Source: Gemmatimonadota bacterium (GTDB taxonomy: Bacteria; Gemmatimonadota; Gemmatimonadetes; Gemmatimonadales; Gemmatimonadaceae). From it: a stretch of 64,000 bases of DNA. The notes under the pieces are model-generated. The model was not told the DNA's origin, did no database searches, and worked only from the letters and a program-made list of their open reading frames with translations. The DNA is taken from the NCBI GenBank assembly GCA_016871895.1, contig VHBO01000008.1:1-64000 (forward strand), written 5' to 3'. Shown piece by piece: positions 36,512 to 45,288 of the stretch (within the stretch, counting starts at the first letter, position 1; each line of letters opens with the position of its first letter). The translations under genes and the position numbers were made by a program.

Positions 36512-37420
36512 ATGTCGTCCCGAGATCTCACGATCGATTTGCTGCATCTGGGCCGACCGCGGTCCGTCGCCTGTCGCGTGCTCTACACCGCAGCCGGTCC
36601 GGTGCTCATCGATCCCGGGCCGGGCTCGACGCTCGCGACGCTGACCGCCGGCCTCGCCGCCGAGGGGATCGCCCTCACTGACCTGCACGCGGTCTTCCTG
36701 ACACATATCCACTTCGACCACGCCGGTGTCACCGGGTCGCTCGTCGCGGCGCACCCGGGCCTCACGGTCTACGTCCACGAGGTCGGGGCGCGGCATCTCG
36801 CCGATCCCTCGCGCTTGATCGCGAGTGCCACGCGCATCTATGGCGACCGGATGGATGCGCTCTGGGGGCCACTCCTCCCTGTATCGGTTGACCGATTGTA
36901 CGTGCTGCGCGGCGGGGAGTCGCTGCGGATCGGCGACCGCCCCTTCGCCGTGCGGTACACCCCGGGTCACGCGGTGCATCACGTGACGTACCTCGACGAG
37001 ACCGATGGCACAGCCTACGTCGGAGACACGGCCGGGATCCGCCTGCCGCCGGTGTATATCGTCCTGCCGGTGACGCCGCCACCAGATGTCGATCTCTTGG
37101 CGTGGCGTGCGAGTCTCGAGACGCTCGAGGCGCTCGCCCCCGCACAACTCTTCCTGACGCATTACGGGCCGTCGGAGGATCCGTCGGCGCATCTCGACGC
37201 GCTCCGCGCTAGGCTCGACGCGTGGGCGGAACGGGCGGAGGCGCTCCTGATGGACGAGGGGAGCGATGCGGAACGGGCCGATCGATTCCACGCCTGGGTT
37301 TTGGCGTCGATAGCGGATCGGCTCACGTCGGAGCAACGGCAGGCGGTGGCGGCCTTCTCCGATTTCCGCGCGAGCTTCCACGGACTCGCCCGCTACCTTC
37401 GGACGCGATCCGACGGGTGA
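36512..37420 (+). CDS. MBL-fold metallohydrolase
   Basis: This 302-residue metallo-beta-lactamase-fold hydrolase has the metal motif H-I-H-F-D-H (His65, His67, Asp69, His70). Further metal-ligand regions include Y-T-P-G-H-A-V-H-H near 157 and Y-V-G-D-T-A-G near 180. The C-terminal third is helical. The fold covers glyoxalase II-like, quorum-quenching and nuclease-type hydrolases; the substrate is not deducible. Its stop TGA overlaps a GTG in frame with apt, so the two may be coupled. Confidence 0.88.
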   Translation: MSSRDLTIDLLHLGRPRSVACRVLYTAAGPVLIDPGPGSTLATLTAGLAAEGIALTDLHAVFLTHIHFDHAGVTGSLVAAHPGLTVYVHEVGARHLADPSRLIASATRIYGDRMDALWGPLLPVSVDRLYVLRGGESLRIGDRPFAVRYTPGHAVHHVTYLDETDGTAYVGDTAGIRLPPVYIVLPVTPPPDVDLLAWRASLETLEALAPAQLFLTHYGPSEDPSAHLDALRARLDAWAERAEALLMDEGSDAERADRFHAWVLASIADRLTSEQRQAVAAFSDFRASFHGLARYLRTRSDG

Positions 37421-37461
37421 CCGCCCTTGCCGCGTCGCCGCGGGGCGACGAGCGTTCGCCG

Positions 37462-38022
37462 ATGCCGTCGCCCGCACCGTCCGCTCTGTCGTCTGACCCG
37501 ACGCTCGCCGCAGATCTCGCGGCGGCGATCCAGACCGTCCCCGACTTCCCGTCACCCGGGATCGCCTTCAAGGACATCACCCCGGTGCTCGCCGATCCCG
37601 CGCTCTTCCGGCGCACCACGGCGGCACTCGCCGCCCCGTGGCAGCGGGCCGGCATCACGCACGTGCTGGCGATCGAGAGTCGCGGATTCCTCTTCGGCGC
37701 CCCGGTCGCGCAGCAGTTGGGCGTCCCCCTCGTGCCGGTGCGGAAGCCGGGCAAACTACCCCGCGCACGCGTGCGCGAGACCTATGCGCTCGAGTACGGC
37801 TCCGATGCGCTGGAGTTGCACGCGGACGCGATCGGCCCGGGCGCATCCGTGCTCATCGTCGATGATGTGCTCGCGACGGGCGGTACCGCCCGTGCGGTGG
37901 TCCGGCTTACCGAGCGGTGTGGCGCGAGTGTCGGCGGGCTCGCGGCGGTGATCGATCTCTCGTTCCTGCCCTGGCGTACGGCACTGACCGGCGTCCGGGC
38001 GGAGACGCTCGTGCGCTACTGA
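37462..38022 (+). CDS. apt: Adenine phosphoribosyltransferase
   Basis: This 186-residue enzyme makes AMP from adenine and PRPP. The PRPP-binding motif V-L-I-V-D-D-V-L-A-T-G-G-T-A is at about 130-143. The I-P-D-F-P-like opening (T-V-P-D-F-P-S-P-G-I-x-F-K-D-I-T) and E-S-R-G-F-L-F-G-A (72-80) are diagnostic for APRT. An alternative GTG at 37417 would overlap the MBL stop. It is convergent with a purine permease gene and fits a purine salvage cluster. Confidence 0.95.
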   Translation: MPSPAPSALSSDPTLAADLAAAIQTVPDFPSPGIAFKDITPVLADPALFRRTTAALAAPWQRAGITHVLAIESRGFLFGAPVAQQLGVPLVPVRKPGKLPRARVRETYALEYGSDALELHADAIGPGASVLIVDDVLATGGTARAVVRLTERCGASVGGLAAVIDLSFLPWRTALTGVRAETLVRY

Positions 38023-38027
38023 TCGTC

Positions 38028-38051
38028 GCGCCCGCCCAACGCGGCGGGCGC
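38028..38051. terminator. Bidirectional terminator between apt and the NCS2 permease gene
   Basis: A perfect 9-bp stem (GCGCCCGCC with GGCGGGCGC) with a 6-base loop lies between convergent stop codons. Confidence 0.7.
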
Positions 38052-38057
38052 CGGACG

Positions 38058-39365
38058 TCAGCGGTACGGATAGACCAGATAGAAGAGCAGCGAGAGGACG
38101 GCGAGCACCCAAAGGGCGGCTGGCACCTGGCGTCCGCGACCCGTCGCCACCTTGAGCAGCGGATGAAGCAGGAGCCCTGCCGTCATCCCGACGCCGATGT
38201 TGTAGGTGAAGCTCATCAGCACGATGGTGAAGAGGGCGGGGATCCACTCGGTGGCGTCCGCCGTGTCGAGCGCGGCGAGCGGCTTGAGCATCAGCACGCC
38301 GATGGCCACGAGGGCGACGCCCGAGGCGTGCAGCGGGACTGCGGTCAGGATGGGAGCGGCCCAGAGCGCCAGCAGGAAGAGGAGGGCGACCACCACCGCG
38401 GTGAGGCCCGTCCGCCCGCCCTCCTCGATTCCCACGGCGGACTCGATGTACGCCCCCGTCGTGGTGGTGCCGACGATCGGTGCGAAGAGGTTCGAGAGCG
38501 CATCGGCGAGCATCGGCCGCTCCACATCGGGGAGATTGCCGTCGGCGTCGAGGAGTCCCGCGTGCGCGGAGAGGCCGAAGAGGGTCCCGATGGTGTCGAC
38601 GAACGCCATCACGAAGACGATCACGACCACGGGGAGCGCCTCGAGGGTGAGTGCGCCGGCGATGTCGAGCTGTCCAAGGGTGGGTGCGAGGCTGGGGGGC
38701 GCGCTCAGCAGCGCCGTCGGCGTCGGCGTGATGCCGGCGAGCATCGAGCCGGCGAACGCGAGGAGGATGCCGATGGTGAGGGCGCCGGTGACGCGGCGCG
38801 CCATCAGGACCAGGGTCACGCCCAGGGCGCCGAGGGCGATGAGCGTCGGGGGGGCACGGAGCGCGCCGAGGGCGACCGGGGCTCCCGGTGCACCGAGCGC
38901 CACCACGCCGATGTCGTTGAGCCCGATGAAGGTAACGAAGAGCCCGATGCCGACGGCGAAGGCGTGCTTGAGCGAGCGCGGGAGCGCCGCGGCGAGCCAG
39001 CCGCGGATGCGGAACACCGTGAGCAGCGTGAACGCGATGCCGGCGAGGAAGATCGCGCCGAGGGCGGTCTGCCACGGGAACCCCATCCCCTTCACGACGG
39101 TGAAGGCGATGAAGGCGTTCTCGCCCATATACGGCGCGATGGCGAAGGGGCGGTTGGCGTACACGCCCATCAGGAGCGTTCCGAAGGCGGCCGAGAGGAT
39201 CGTCGCCGTGACGGACGCCTCACGCGGGATCCCCGCCGCCTCGAGGATGGCAGGGTTCACGACGACGATGTAGGCCATCGTGATGAACGTCGCGACGCCG
39301 GCCCGTACTTCGGTGGCGAGCGTCGTCTCGCCCGCGGCGAGGGCACGCCGGAGCGCCCCGATCAT
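38058..39365 (-). CDS. NCS2-family purine permease (AzgA type)
   Basis: This 435-residue transporter has 12-14 membrane segments. The conserved T-F-I-T-M-A-Y-I-V-V-V-N-P start, the G-E-N-A-F-I-A-F segment near 85 and the T-T-T-G-A-Y-I-E-S-A-V-G-I-x-x-G-G-R-T-G motif near 310-330 are those of AzgA-type adenine/guanine/hypoxanthine:H+ symporters. The ATG at 39365 overlaps the stop of the nucleosidase gene (ATGA), so import and extracellular nucleoside cleavage appear coupled. apt lies just beyond the shared terminator. Confidence 0.93.
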   Translation of the reverse strand: MIGALRRALAAGETTLATEVRAGVATFITMAYIVVVNPAILEAAGIPREASVTATILSAAFGTLLMGVYANRPFAIAPYMGENAFIAFTVVKGMGFPWQTALGAIFLAGIAFTLLTVFRIRGWLAAALPRSLKHAFAVGIGLFVTFIGLNDIGVVALGAPGAPVALGALRAPPTLIALGALGVTLVLMARRVTGALTIGILLAFAGSMLAGITPTPTALLSAPPSLAPTLGQLDIAGALTLEALPVVVIVFVMAFVDTIGTLFGLSAHAGLLDADGNLPDVERPMLADALSNLFAPIVGTTTTGAYIESAVGIEEGGRTGLTAVVVALLFLLALWAAPILTAVPLHASGVALVAIGVLMLKPLAALDTADATEWIPALFTIVLMSFTYNIGVGMTAGLLLHPLLKVATGRGRQVPAALWVLAVLSLLFYLVYPYR

Positions 39366-40321
39366 CGCGGGGCCCCCGTCGCCGCATCGGCGCGCGGGTA
39401 GGCGCGCAGGAACTCGATCACGACCGCGGCGGAGTTCGCGGCCGCAAGACGACCGAAGGTGCGGGCGACGTTCGGGCCCGCCTCCCCGCCGGCGAGGTCG
39501 GAGAGGGAGCGGAACGCGACGTACGGGACGTGATTCTCGTGCGCGACCACCGCGACGGCGGCGGTTTCCATATCGAGCGCATCCGCCTGGAAGGTCCGCC
39601 AGCTCCACTCCCGATAGGCGGCGTTGTCGACGAAGGTCGGACCGCTCACACCGTTGCCACCGACCACCACACGAGGCTGGTGCGGCAGGCAGCTCCCGTC
39701 CGTCGTGCAGCGGGCGAGCGGGACGCGCGCCGCGACCGCACGGGCGACCCGGAGCGCGAGCGTGTCGACGGGGAACCAGAAGCGGCGCGCCAGCGAGTCG
39801 GCCGGGGCCCCGGGCACGGTGACCGACGTCCCCTGTGTGAACATCATCCCGAAGCCGGCGAAGTCGGTCGTCACGCGCGAGGGGACGAATCCATTCGGCG
39901 TCTCGCGGGCGAAGACGTTCTCCTGATAGTTACCCCACTGCGCGGGGACGGTGACGTCGCCGACGTCGAGCCCCGGGTTCACGCCGCCGGCGATGCCGGA
40001 GAAGACGATCGCGCGGATGGGGATCCGATCGAGCAGCGCCTGCGTGGTCATCGCGGCGTTCACCATGCTGAAGCCGCTCAGGAGCAGCACGACGTCGTGC
40101 CCGCCGAGGGTGCCGAGGAACCAGGTGCGCCCGTTCACCACGCGCGTCTCGGTGATCGTGGCGGCGGCGCGGAGGGCGACGAGTTCGGTGTCGAACGCGG
40201 ACATCACGGCGATGCGCGGCCGGGCATCGGCGGGGGCCTGCGCCGCGAGGGACGGCGGGAGGGCCGACGTCAGGATGACCGCCAGGAGGGTCGCGCGGAG
40301 GAGGGCGAGCGAGGGTGGCAT
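39362..40321 (-). CDS. Exported 5'-methylthioadenosine/S-adenosylhomocysteine nucleosidase-like protein
   Basis: The product is 319 residues. The first 28 form a clear signal peptide (L-L-A-V-I-L-T-S-A-L-P-P-S-L-A-A-Q), so it acts in the periplasm or outside. The rest is a PNP/UDP-phosphorylase-family nucleosidase with G-I-A-G-G-V-N-P near 100, V-G-G-N-G-V-S-G-P-T-F-V-D-N near 220 and D-M-E-T-A-A-V-A near 255. It also has S-L-S-D-L-A-G-G, whose Asp is catalytic. It should release a free purine base from nucleosides. It is co-translated with the purine permease gene. A TATCTT hexamer lies 7 bases upstream of the ATG. Confidence 0.9.
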   Translation of the reverse strand: MPPSLALLRATLLAVILTSALPPSLAAQAPADARPRIAVMSAFDTELVALRAAATITETRVVNGRTWFLGTLGGHDVVLLLSGFSMVNAAMTTQALLDRIPIRAIVFSGIAGGVNPGLDVGDVTVPAQWGNYQENVFARETPNGFVPSRVTTDFAGFGMMFTQGTSVTVPGAPADSLARRFWFPVDTLALRVARAVAARVPLARCTTDGSCLPHQPRVVVGGNGVSGPTFVDNAAYREWSWRTFQADALDMETAAVAVVAHENHVPYVAFRSLSDLAGGEAGPNVARTFGRLAAANSAAVVIEFLRAYPRADAATGAPR

Positions 40322-40328
40322 GCCGCTG

Positions 40329-40334
40329 AAGATA
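40329..40334 (-). promoter_or_regulatory. -10-like hexamer TATCTT, predicted leaderless nucleosidase start
   Basis: On the minus strand the hexamer ends 7 bases before the ATG at 40321. Confidence 0.5.
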
Positions 40335-40382
40335 CCCTGTAGCCCCTTGCCCGCATCCGGCACGGACGCGAACGTCTCGCGT

Positions 40383-42359
40383 ATGGCCATCGAACAACTC
40401 ACCGACGAGCAGATCGCCACCTGGTCGCGCCGGCAGAAGGACCAGTGGTGGCTCACCCGCGTCTATCGCGGCGATATGGCGCAGTTGACCCTCCGCGCCG
40501 CGATCACCGGATTCCTCCTCGGCGGGGTCCTCTCCGCGACCGCGCTCTACATCGCGGGAAAGACGGGAATCACCATCGGCGTCGGCGTCACCTCGGTGAT
40601 CCTCGCCTTCGCGATGTTCCGAGGGTTGGCGGCGGCAGGGCTCGCGCCCGACTACACCATCCTCGAGAACAACGCAACGCAGTCGATTGCCACGGCCGCC
40701 GGGTATATGGTGACGCCGCTCGTCTCCGGGCTCGCCGCGTATATGCTCGTGACCGGGCGGGTCGTGCCGTGGTGGCAGATGATGGCGTGGAACACCTTCA
40801 TCTCGATCCTCGGTGTGCTCCTCGCCTTCCCGATGAAGCGTCGCTTCATCAATGAAGATCAACTGCCGTTCCCCGAGGGGCGGGCGGCGGGGGTGGTGCT
40901 CGACGCCCTGTACACCGGGCAGGAGGCGGCCGGGCTCTTCAAGGCGCGGCTCCTCGCCGCCGCGGCGGCGATCTCCGGCGGCTGGCAGCTGCTCGTCAGC
41001 GACGGCTGGATGCGGCTCCTTCAGTTCAAGCTCTTGCGGATGGATCGCTGGACGCGCCTGACGGAGCCGTTCCACCTGCAAGAGCGGCTCGACACGTACT
41101 TCTACGACCTCGCCGCTCGCTATCACCTCTGGACACCGAAGATCCTCGGTACCGACATCCGGCAACTCGGCCTGCGCCTGACGCTCGATATGGCGATGCT
41201 CGGCGTCGGTGGGCTGATGGGGATCCGCGTCGCGACGAGTGTGCTCCTCGGGGCGGTCGTGAACTTCGCCGTCCTCGCGCCGATCATGATCCAGCGTGGC
41301 GACATCGCGCCGTATACGGCGCCGGACGGGAGTGTCGTCGCCATCTCGCGCGGTGAGATCGTGAACCAGTGGGCACTCTGGTGGGGCGTCACGATGATGG
41401 TCGTCGGCTCGCTCGTCAGTCTCGTCGCGAAGCCGGAGCTCCTCACCGGACTCTTCCGTGCGAAGGCGGCCTCGGCCGACGCGGGGGAGGACCCACTGCG
41501 AGACATCGAGGTGCCGCTCTGGGTCTCCTATGTCGGGGTGCCGATCTTCAGCCTCCTCGGCGGGTGGCTGACGCACGAGTTCTTCGGCGTCCCCTGGCTG
41601 CTCGCCTTCGTCTCGCTCCCGCTGATCTTCGTGCTGACCGTCATCTGCACGAACTCGATGGCGCTCACATCGTGGACGCCGACAGGCGCGCTCTCGAAGA
41701 TCACGCAGTTCACGATGGGGGCGATCGATCGCGTGAATCCCGCGAGCAACCTCCTTCCCGCGACGATGACGGCGGAGATCTCCTCGAACGCCGCGAACCT
41801 CCTCAGCGACATCAAGCCCGGCTATATGCTCGGCGCGAAGCCGCGGCAGCAGGCGATCGGGCACGTCATCGGTATCCTCGCGGGGGCGGCGGCCTCCACA
41901 CCGCTCTTCTTTCTCCTCTTCCTCCCGAAGGGCGCCGACGGCACACGCTCACCCGCCACATTGGTCAGCGAGCAGTTCGCGATGCCGTCAGCACTGCAGT
42001 GGAAGGGGGTCGCGGATCTCATCACGAACGGTATCAGCCGGCTGCCGACCTCGGCGATCTACGCGATGCTCGTCGCCGCCGTGCTCGCGGTGGTCTTCGA
42101 GACGTTGCGCATCCGGACCAAGGGACGCTTCCCGCTCAGCGCTGTCTCCATCGGGCTCGGCGTGGTGTTGCCGCCGGAGTCGTGTTTCGCGATGTGGGCG
42201 GGCGCGATGCTCTTCTGGTGGCAGGGGTCGCGGAATCCGGCGGCCGGCTCGCGTGCGCACGCCATCTGGGTGGAGGGCGCCGAGTCCGTCTGCGCGGGGT
42301 TGATCTCCGGCGCGGCGTTGGTGGGGATCGGCAACGCGATCCTCAACGCGCTGATGTGA
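40383..42359 (+). CDS. OPT-family oligopeptide transporter
   Basis: This 658-residue membrane protein has about 14-16 hydrophobic segments. The first carries A-I-x-T-G-F-L-L-G-G, and Y-T-I-L-E-N-N-A-T-Q-S-I-A-T-A-A-G-Y near residue 95 is the signature of bacterial OPT proteins. The C-x-N-S-M-A-L-T-S-W-T-P-T-G-x-L-S-K segment sits near 425. OPT transporters take up small peptides or metal chelates. The ATG at 40383 is the first that opens directly into family sequence. It is divergent from the nucleosidase gene with a 61-base gap. Confidence 0.92.
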   Translation: MAIEQLTDEQIATWSRRQKDQWWLTRVYRGDMAQLTLRAAITGFLLGGVLSATALYIAGKTGITIGVGVTSVILAFAMFRGLAAAGLAPDYTILENNATQSIATAAGYMVTPLVSGLAAYMLVTGRVVPWWQMMAWNTFISILGVLLAFPMKRRFINEDQLPFPEGRAAGVVLDALYTGQEAAGLFKARLLAAAAAISGGWQLLVSDGWMRLLQFKLLRMDRWTRLTEPFHLQERLDTYFYDLAARYHLWTPKILGTDIRQLGLRLTLDMAMLGVGGLMGIRVATSVLLGAVVNFAVLAPIMIQRGDIAPYTAPDGSVVAISRGEIVNQWALWWGVTMMVVGSLVSLVAKPELLTGLFRAKAASADAGEDPLRDIEVPLWVSYVGVPIFSLLGGWLTHEFFGVPWLLAFVSLPLIFVLTVICTNSMALTSWTPTGALSKITQFTMGAIDRVNPASNLLPATMTAEISSNAANLLSDIKPGYMLGAKPRQQAIGHVIGILAGAAASTPLFFLLFLPKGADGTRSPATLVSEQFAMPSALQWKGVADLITNGISRLPTSAIYAMLVAAVLAVVFETLRIRTKGRFPLSAVSIGLGVVLPPESCFAMWAGAMLFWWQGSRNPAAGSRAHAIWVEGAESVCAGLISGAALVGIGNAILNALM

Positions 42360-42412
42360 CATCGCGTCCCGTGCTACTGGAGCGCGTCGTACGTCTGGGT
42401 CGTCGCGCGGGG

Positions 42413-42958
42413 TCAGCCGGGGAGGCGCAGTCGCTCGAGTGACCCGGTGAGCGTCTCACCGGCGACATCGACGAAGAGCTGATCGTCGGTGCGGGTGAGC
42501 GACCAGCGGACGCGGCGGTCGAGATGGGTGACCAAGGCCTCAAGGAGCGCGCGGTCCATCGCGATGACCTCGATCTGCGCCGCCCGGTGGATGGTCTGGC
42601 CCTCGTAGCCACGGAAGAGGATGCGTGGCTCCTTGTGCGTGTAGAGCGCGACGCGCGGGCTCGCCTTACTGGCCTTGTGCAGACGCGCTGCATCCGGCGC
42701 GCCGACCTCGATCCAGCTGCACCAGGCACCGGTCAGGTCCTTCACGAGCAGCGGCGGGTCCTCCGGGTCGGAGATGCCTCCCTTGGAGAAGGTGATCCCC
42801 TCGGTGTACTCGAGGCAGTACGCCAGCACGCGGGTGAGGAGGTAGTCCTCGCTTTCGGACGGATGGCGCGCGGCCTTGATTGCAAGCGTCTCGTAGACGC
42901 CGCGGTCGATGTCGTTGACGGCGACGTCGAAGGTGTAGACGGTGGCGGTGAGGGCCAT
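42413..42958 (-). CDS. yaeQ: YaeQ-family protein
   Basis: The 181 residues match YaeQ length. It starts with the typical M-A-L-x-A-T-V-Y-x-F-x-V-x-V-x-D-x-D-R-x-V-Y pattern and continues with R-V-L-A-Y-C-L near 45 and D-L-T-G-A-W-x-x-W-I-E-V-G near 75. The fold resembles PD-(D/E)XK nucleases, but function is unproven. A TACCTT hexamer on the minus strand ends 6 bases before the ATG. Confidence 0.93.
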   Translation of the reverse strand: MALTATVYTFDVAVNDIDRGVYETLAIKAARHPSESEDYLLTRVLAYCLEYTEGITFSKGGISDPEDPPLLVKDLTGAWCSWIEVGAPDAARLHKASKASPRVALYTHKEPRILFRGYEGQTIHRAAQIEVIAMDRALLEALVTHLDRRVRWSLTRTDDQLFVDVAGETLTGSLERLRLPG

Positions 42959-42964
42959 CGATGG

Positions 42965-42970
42965 AAGGTA
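42965..42970 (-). promoter_or_regulatory. -10-like hexamer TACCTT, predicted leaderless yaeQ start
   Basis: On the minus strand the hexamer ends 6 bases before the ATG at 42958. It is the same hexamer as in the ctaC promoter. Confidence 0.5.
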
Positions 42971-43079
42971 TCGACCGATCAGGGGTGGTGGGGGGATGGT
43001 CGCGCACTCACGATGGCGGCCGTTGCTGTACCGCGACCGCGGCGCGGCTCGTCCGCTGGCCGGACGAGAGACGCCGCCG

Positions 43080-43085
43080 TACGAT
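43080..43085 (+). promoter_or_regulatory. -10-like hexamer TACGAT, predicted leaderless amidase start
   Basis: The hexamer ends 6 bases before the ATG at 43092. Confidence 0.45.
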
Positions 43086-43091
43086 TCCGCG

Positions 43092-44705
43092 ATGCGACGC
43101 TTCCGATTCCTCCTCGTGCTCTGCCTCGCCGTGCCGACCCTCGGTGCACAGCAGGCCGACCTCCTCGAGCTGACCATCCCCGAGGCGCGTGCGGCGATGG
43201 AGTCGGGCCGGCTCTCCTGCCGCCAGCTCGTGCAGGGGTACCTCGACCGCATCGCGGCGTACGACAGCGCAGGCCCCGGGCTGAACGCGATCCAGACCGT
43301 GAACCCCCGTGCGTTGTTGGAGGCCGATTCGCTCGATGCGGTCCGACGCGCCCGCGGGTCGATGGGTTCGCTGCACTGTGTCCCGGTGCTGCTGAAGGAC
43401 CAGGTCGAGACGCGCGATATGCCGACCACCTATGGCTCCGCGCTCTTCAAGGACTTTGTGCCGCGCCGCGATGCGACGGTCGTGCAGAAGCTCGAAGCGG
43501 CGGGCGCGATCATCCTCGCCAAGACCACGATGGGCGAGTTCGCTTCGCGCTACTTGAGCTCAGCCGCGGGGATCATCCGCAACGCGTACGATCCGACGCG
43601 CAACCCGAGTGGCTCGTCCGGCGGCACCGGGTCCGGTGTGGCCGCCAACTTCGGTCTCGTCGGGATCGGCGAGGACACCAGCGGGTCGATTCGCGGGCCC
43701 GCAGCCGTCAGCAGCCTGGTCGGGCTCCGGCCCACCGTGCCACTCGTGAGCCGTTTCGGGATGCTCCCCGCGAACCCGACGCAGGACACGATGGGTCCGA
43801 TGACGCGCACCGTCGCCGACGCCGCGCGCGTGCTCGACGTGATCGCCGGCTATGACCCGAACGATCCGGTCACCGCGGCCACGGTCGGTCACATGCCCGC
43901 CAGCTACGCCGCCGGTCTCGCGCCCACGGCGCTGCGCGGGGCGCGCATCGGTGTGCTGCGGATGCGCCGCGATTCGAGCGTGGCGCCACGTCCCGTGGCC
44001 GCCGGCACGGCCACCGACACCGCCGCCGCGCGTCGGGAGGCGGAGGCGCGCCTCACCGAGGCGGAGTTCGCCAAGGTCCGGCCACTCTTCGCACGCGCGA
44101 TCGCCGACCTCCGCGCCCAGGGCGCGGTCGTCATCGACTCGGTGGCGATGCCGACCGTGCCGGGCCGCCGCGTGGGGAACGACTTCGAGACCGAGGAGGC
44201 GACCAATCGCTACTTGGCCGAGCATCCGAACGCGCCCTACCGGACGCTCCAGGAGATCCTGCTGGCCGGCGGCGTGACGCCATCGCGGGCCCGCGCCCTG
44301 ATGACCTACGTCGGGCGCAGCACCTCGGACGCCGACTACGGCGCCGTGCTCCAGTACCGCGAGGCGCAACGCGTCGCGCTCCTCAAGGTGATGGCGGACC
44401 TGCAGCTCGACGCGCTGATCTACGCCACCTACGATGCGCCGCCGGCGGTCATCCCCGCGGATGCGCTCACGAACCCGCGAGCCGCCGACGGCTACGGCCG
44501 CGGCGACAACCGCGGGCTGAGTCCCTCACTCGGCTGGCCGGCGCTCACGGTGCCGATGGGCTTCTCGCCGGAGGGGCTCCCAGCGGGGCTGGAGTTCCTC
44601 GGGCGGCCGTGGAGCGAGGGGAAGCTCCTCGGCTTCGCGTACGCCTACGAGCAGGCGACGCACCACCGCCGGCCCCCGACGACCGTCCCCGCACTCAGCC
44701 GCTGA
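43092..44705 (+). CDS. Exported amidase (amidase signature family)
   Basis: The product is 537 residues with a signal peptide (about 1-19, ending T-L-G-A-Q). The Ser-cisSer-Lys triad of amidase signature enzymes is visible: Lys102 in L-L-K-D-Q, a Ser in G-S-S-G-G-T-G (174-180), and the nucleophile Ser199 in D-T-S-G-S-I-R-G-P-A. It should hydrolyse amide bonds in the periplasm or outside; the substrate is unknown. The longer upstream frame was rejected because the signal peptide and a -10 hexamer mark this ATG. Its last 11 bases overlap the end of rsmD on the other strand. Confidence 0.92.
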   Translation: MRRFRFLLVLCLAVPTLGAQQADLLELTIPEARAAMESGRLSCRQLVQGYLDRIAAYDSAGPGLNAIQTVNPRALLEADSLDAVRRARGSMGSLHCVPVLLKDQVETRDMPTTYGSALFKDFVPRRDATVVQKLEAAGAIILAKTTMGEFASRYLSSAAGIIRNAYDPTRNPSGSSGGTGSGVAANFGLVGIGEDTSGSIRGPAAVSSLVGLRPTVPLVSRFGMLPANPTQDTMGPMTRTVADAARVLDVIAGYDPNDPVTAATVGHMPASYAAGLAPTALRGARIGVLRMRRDSSVAPRPVAAGTATDTAAARREAEARLTEAEFAKVRPLFARAIADLRAQGAVVIDSVAMPTVPGRRVGNDFETEEATNRYLAEHPNAPYRTLQEILLAGGVTPSRARALMTYVGRSTSDADYGAVLQYREAQRVALLKVMADLQLDALIYATYDAPPAVIPADALTNPRAADGYGRGDNRGLSPSLGWPALTVPMGFSPEGLPAGLEFLGRPWSEGKLLGFAYAYEQATHHRRPPTTVPALSR

Positions 44706-45237
44706 CGGGGCTCTCGGCGCGCGGCGCGCGGTAGATCGTCACCGCCGTGTCGCCGAAGACGCGTGTCACCGCGCCGGGCGGGAGCGCGTGGGCGCGTGCG
44801 TGCTCCACCGCGAGCACGGGGGCGAATGCCGTCGCCCGCCAGTGGTCGATCACGCGGTCCAGCATCCGCGATTCGTAGGGCGGGTCGGCGAAGGCGAGAT
44901 CGTAGGCGCCCATCCCCAGAGCGGCGGCGAAGGGGAGCGCGTCGCGCTTGAAGGTCCGGGAGCGGTCCTTGAGTCGGAACCGGGTGACATTCGACTTGAG
45001 GGCGGCGAGGCTCGCGGGACGAGTCTCGACGAAGTCACAGCGCCGTGCGCCGCGGGAGATCGCTTCGATGCCGAGCGCCCCCGTCCCCGCGAACAGGTCG
45101 AGGACGCTCGCGCCCGGGAGGTCCGCTTCGAGGAGATCGAGCAGCGCCGCGCGGACGGGTTCCGCCGTCGGGCGGACCCGGAAATCGTTCGGGGACGCGA
45201 GCGTCCGCCCGGCGAAGGCGCCGGCCACGACCCTCAT
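44695..45237 (-). CDS. rsmD: 16S rRNA (guanine966-N2)-methyltransferase
   Basis: This 180-residue SAM-dependent methyltransferase modifies G966 of 16S rRNA. It has the R-V-V-A-G-x-x-x-G-R-x-L opening, V-R-P-T-A-E-P-V-R-A-A-L near residue 25, the SAM loop D-L-F-A-G-T-G-A-L-G-I-E-A near 45-57, and the catalytic F-A-D-P-P-Y near 115. Length is normal. It overlaps the convergent amidase gene by 11 bases. Confidence 0.94.
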   Translation of the reverse strand: MRVVAGAFAGRTLASPNDFRVRPTAEPVRAALLDLLEADLPGASVLDLFAGTGALGIEAISRGARRCDFVETRPASLAALKSNVTRFRLKDRSRTFKRDALPFAAALGMGAYDLAFADPPYESRMLDRVIDHWRATAFAPVLAVEHARAHALPPGAVTRVFGDTAVTIYRAPRAESPVSG

Positions 45238-45288
45238 CGGTGCCTCACCGCACCCTCAGGGTGCCATCGTCGGGACCGGGGCGCAGAC

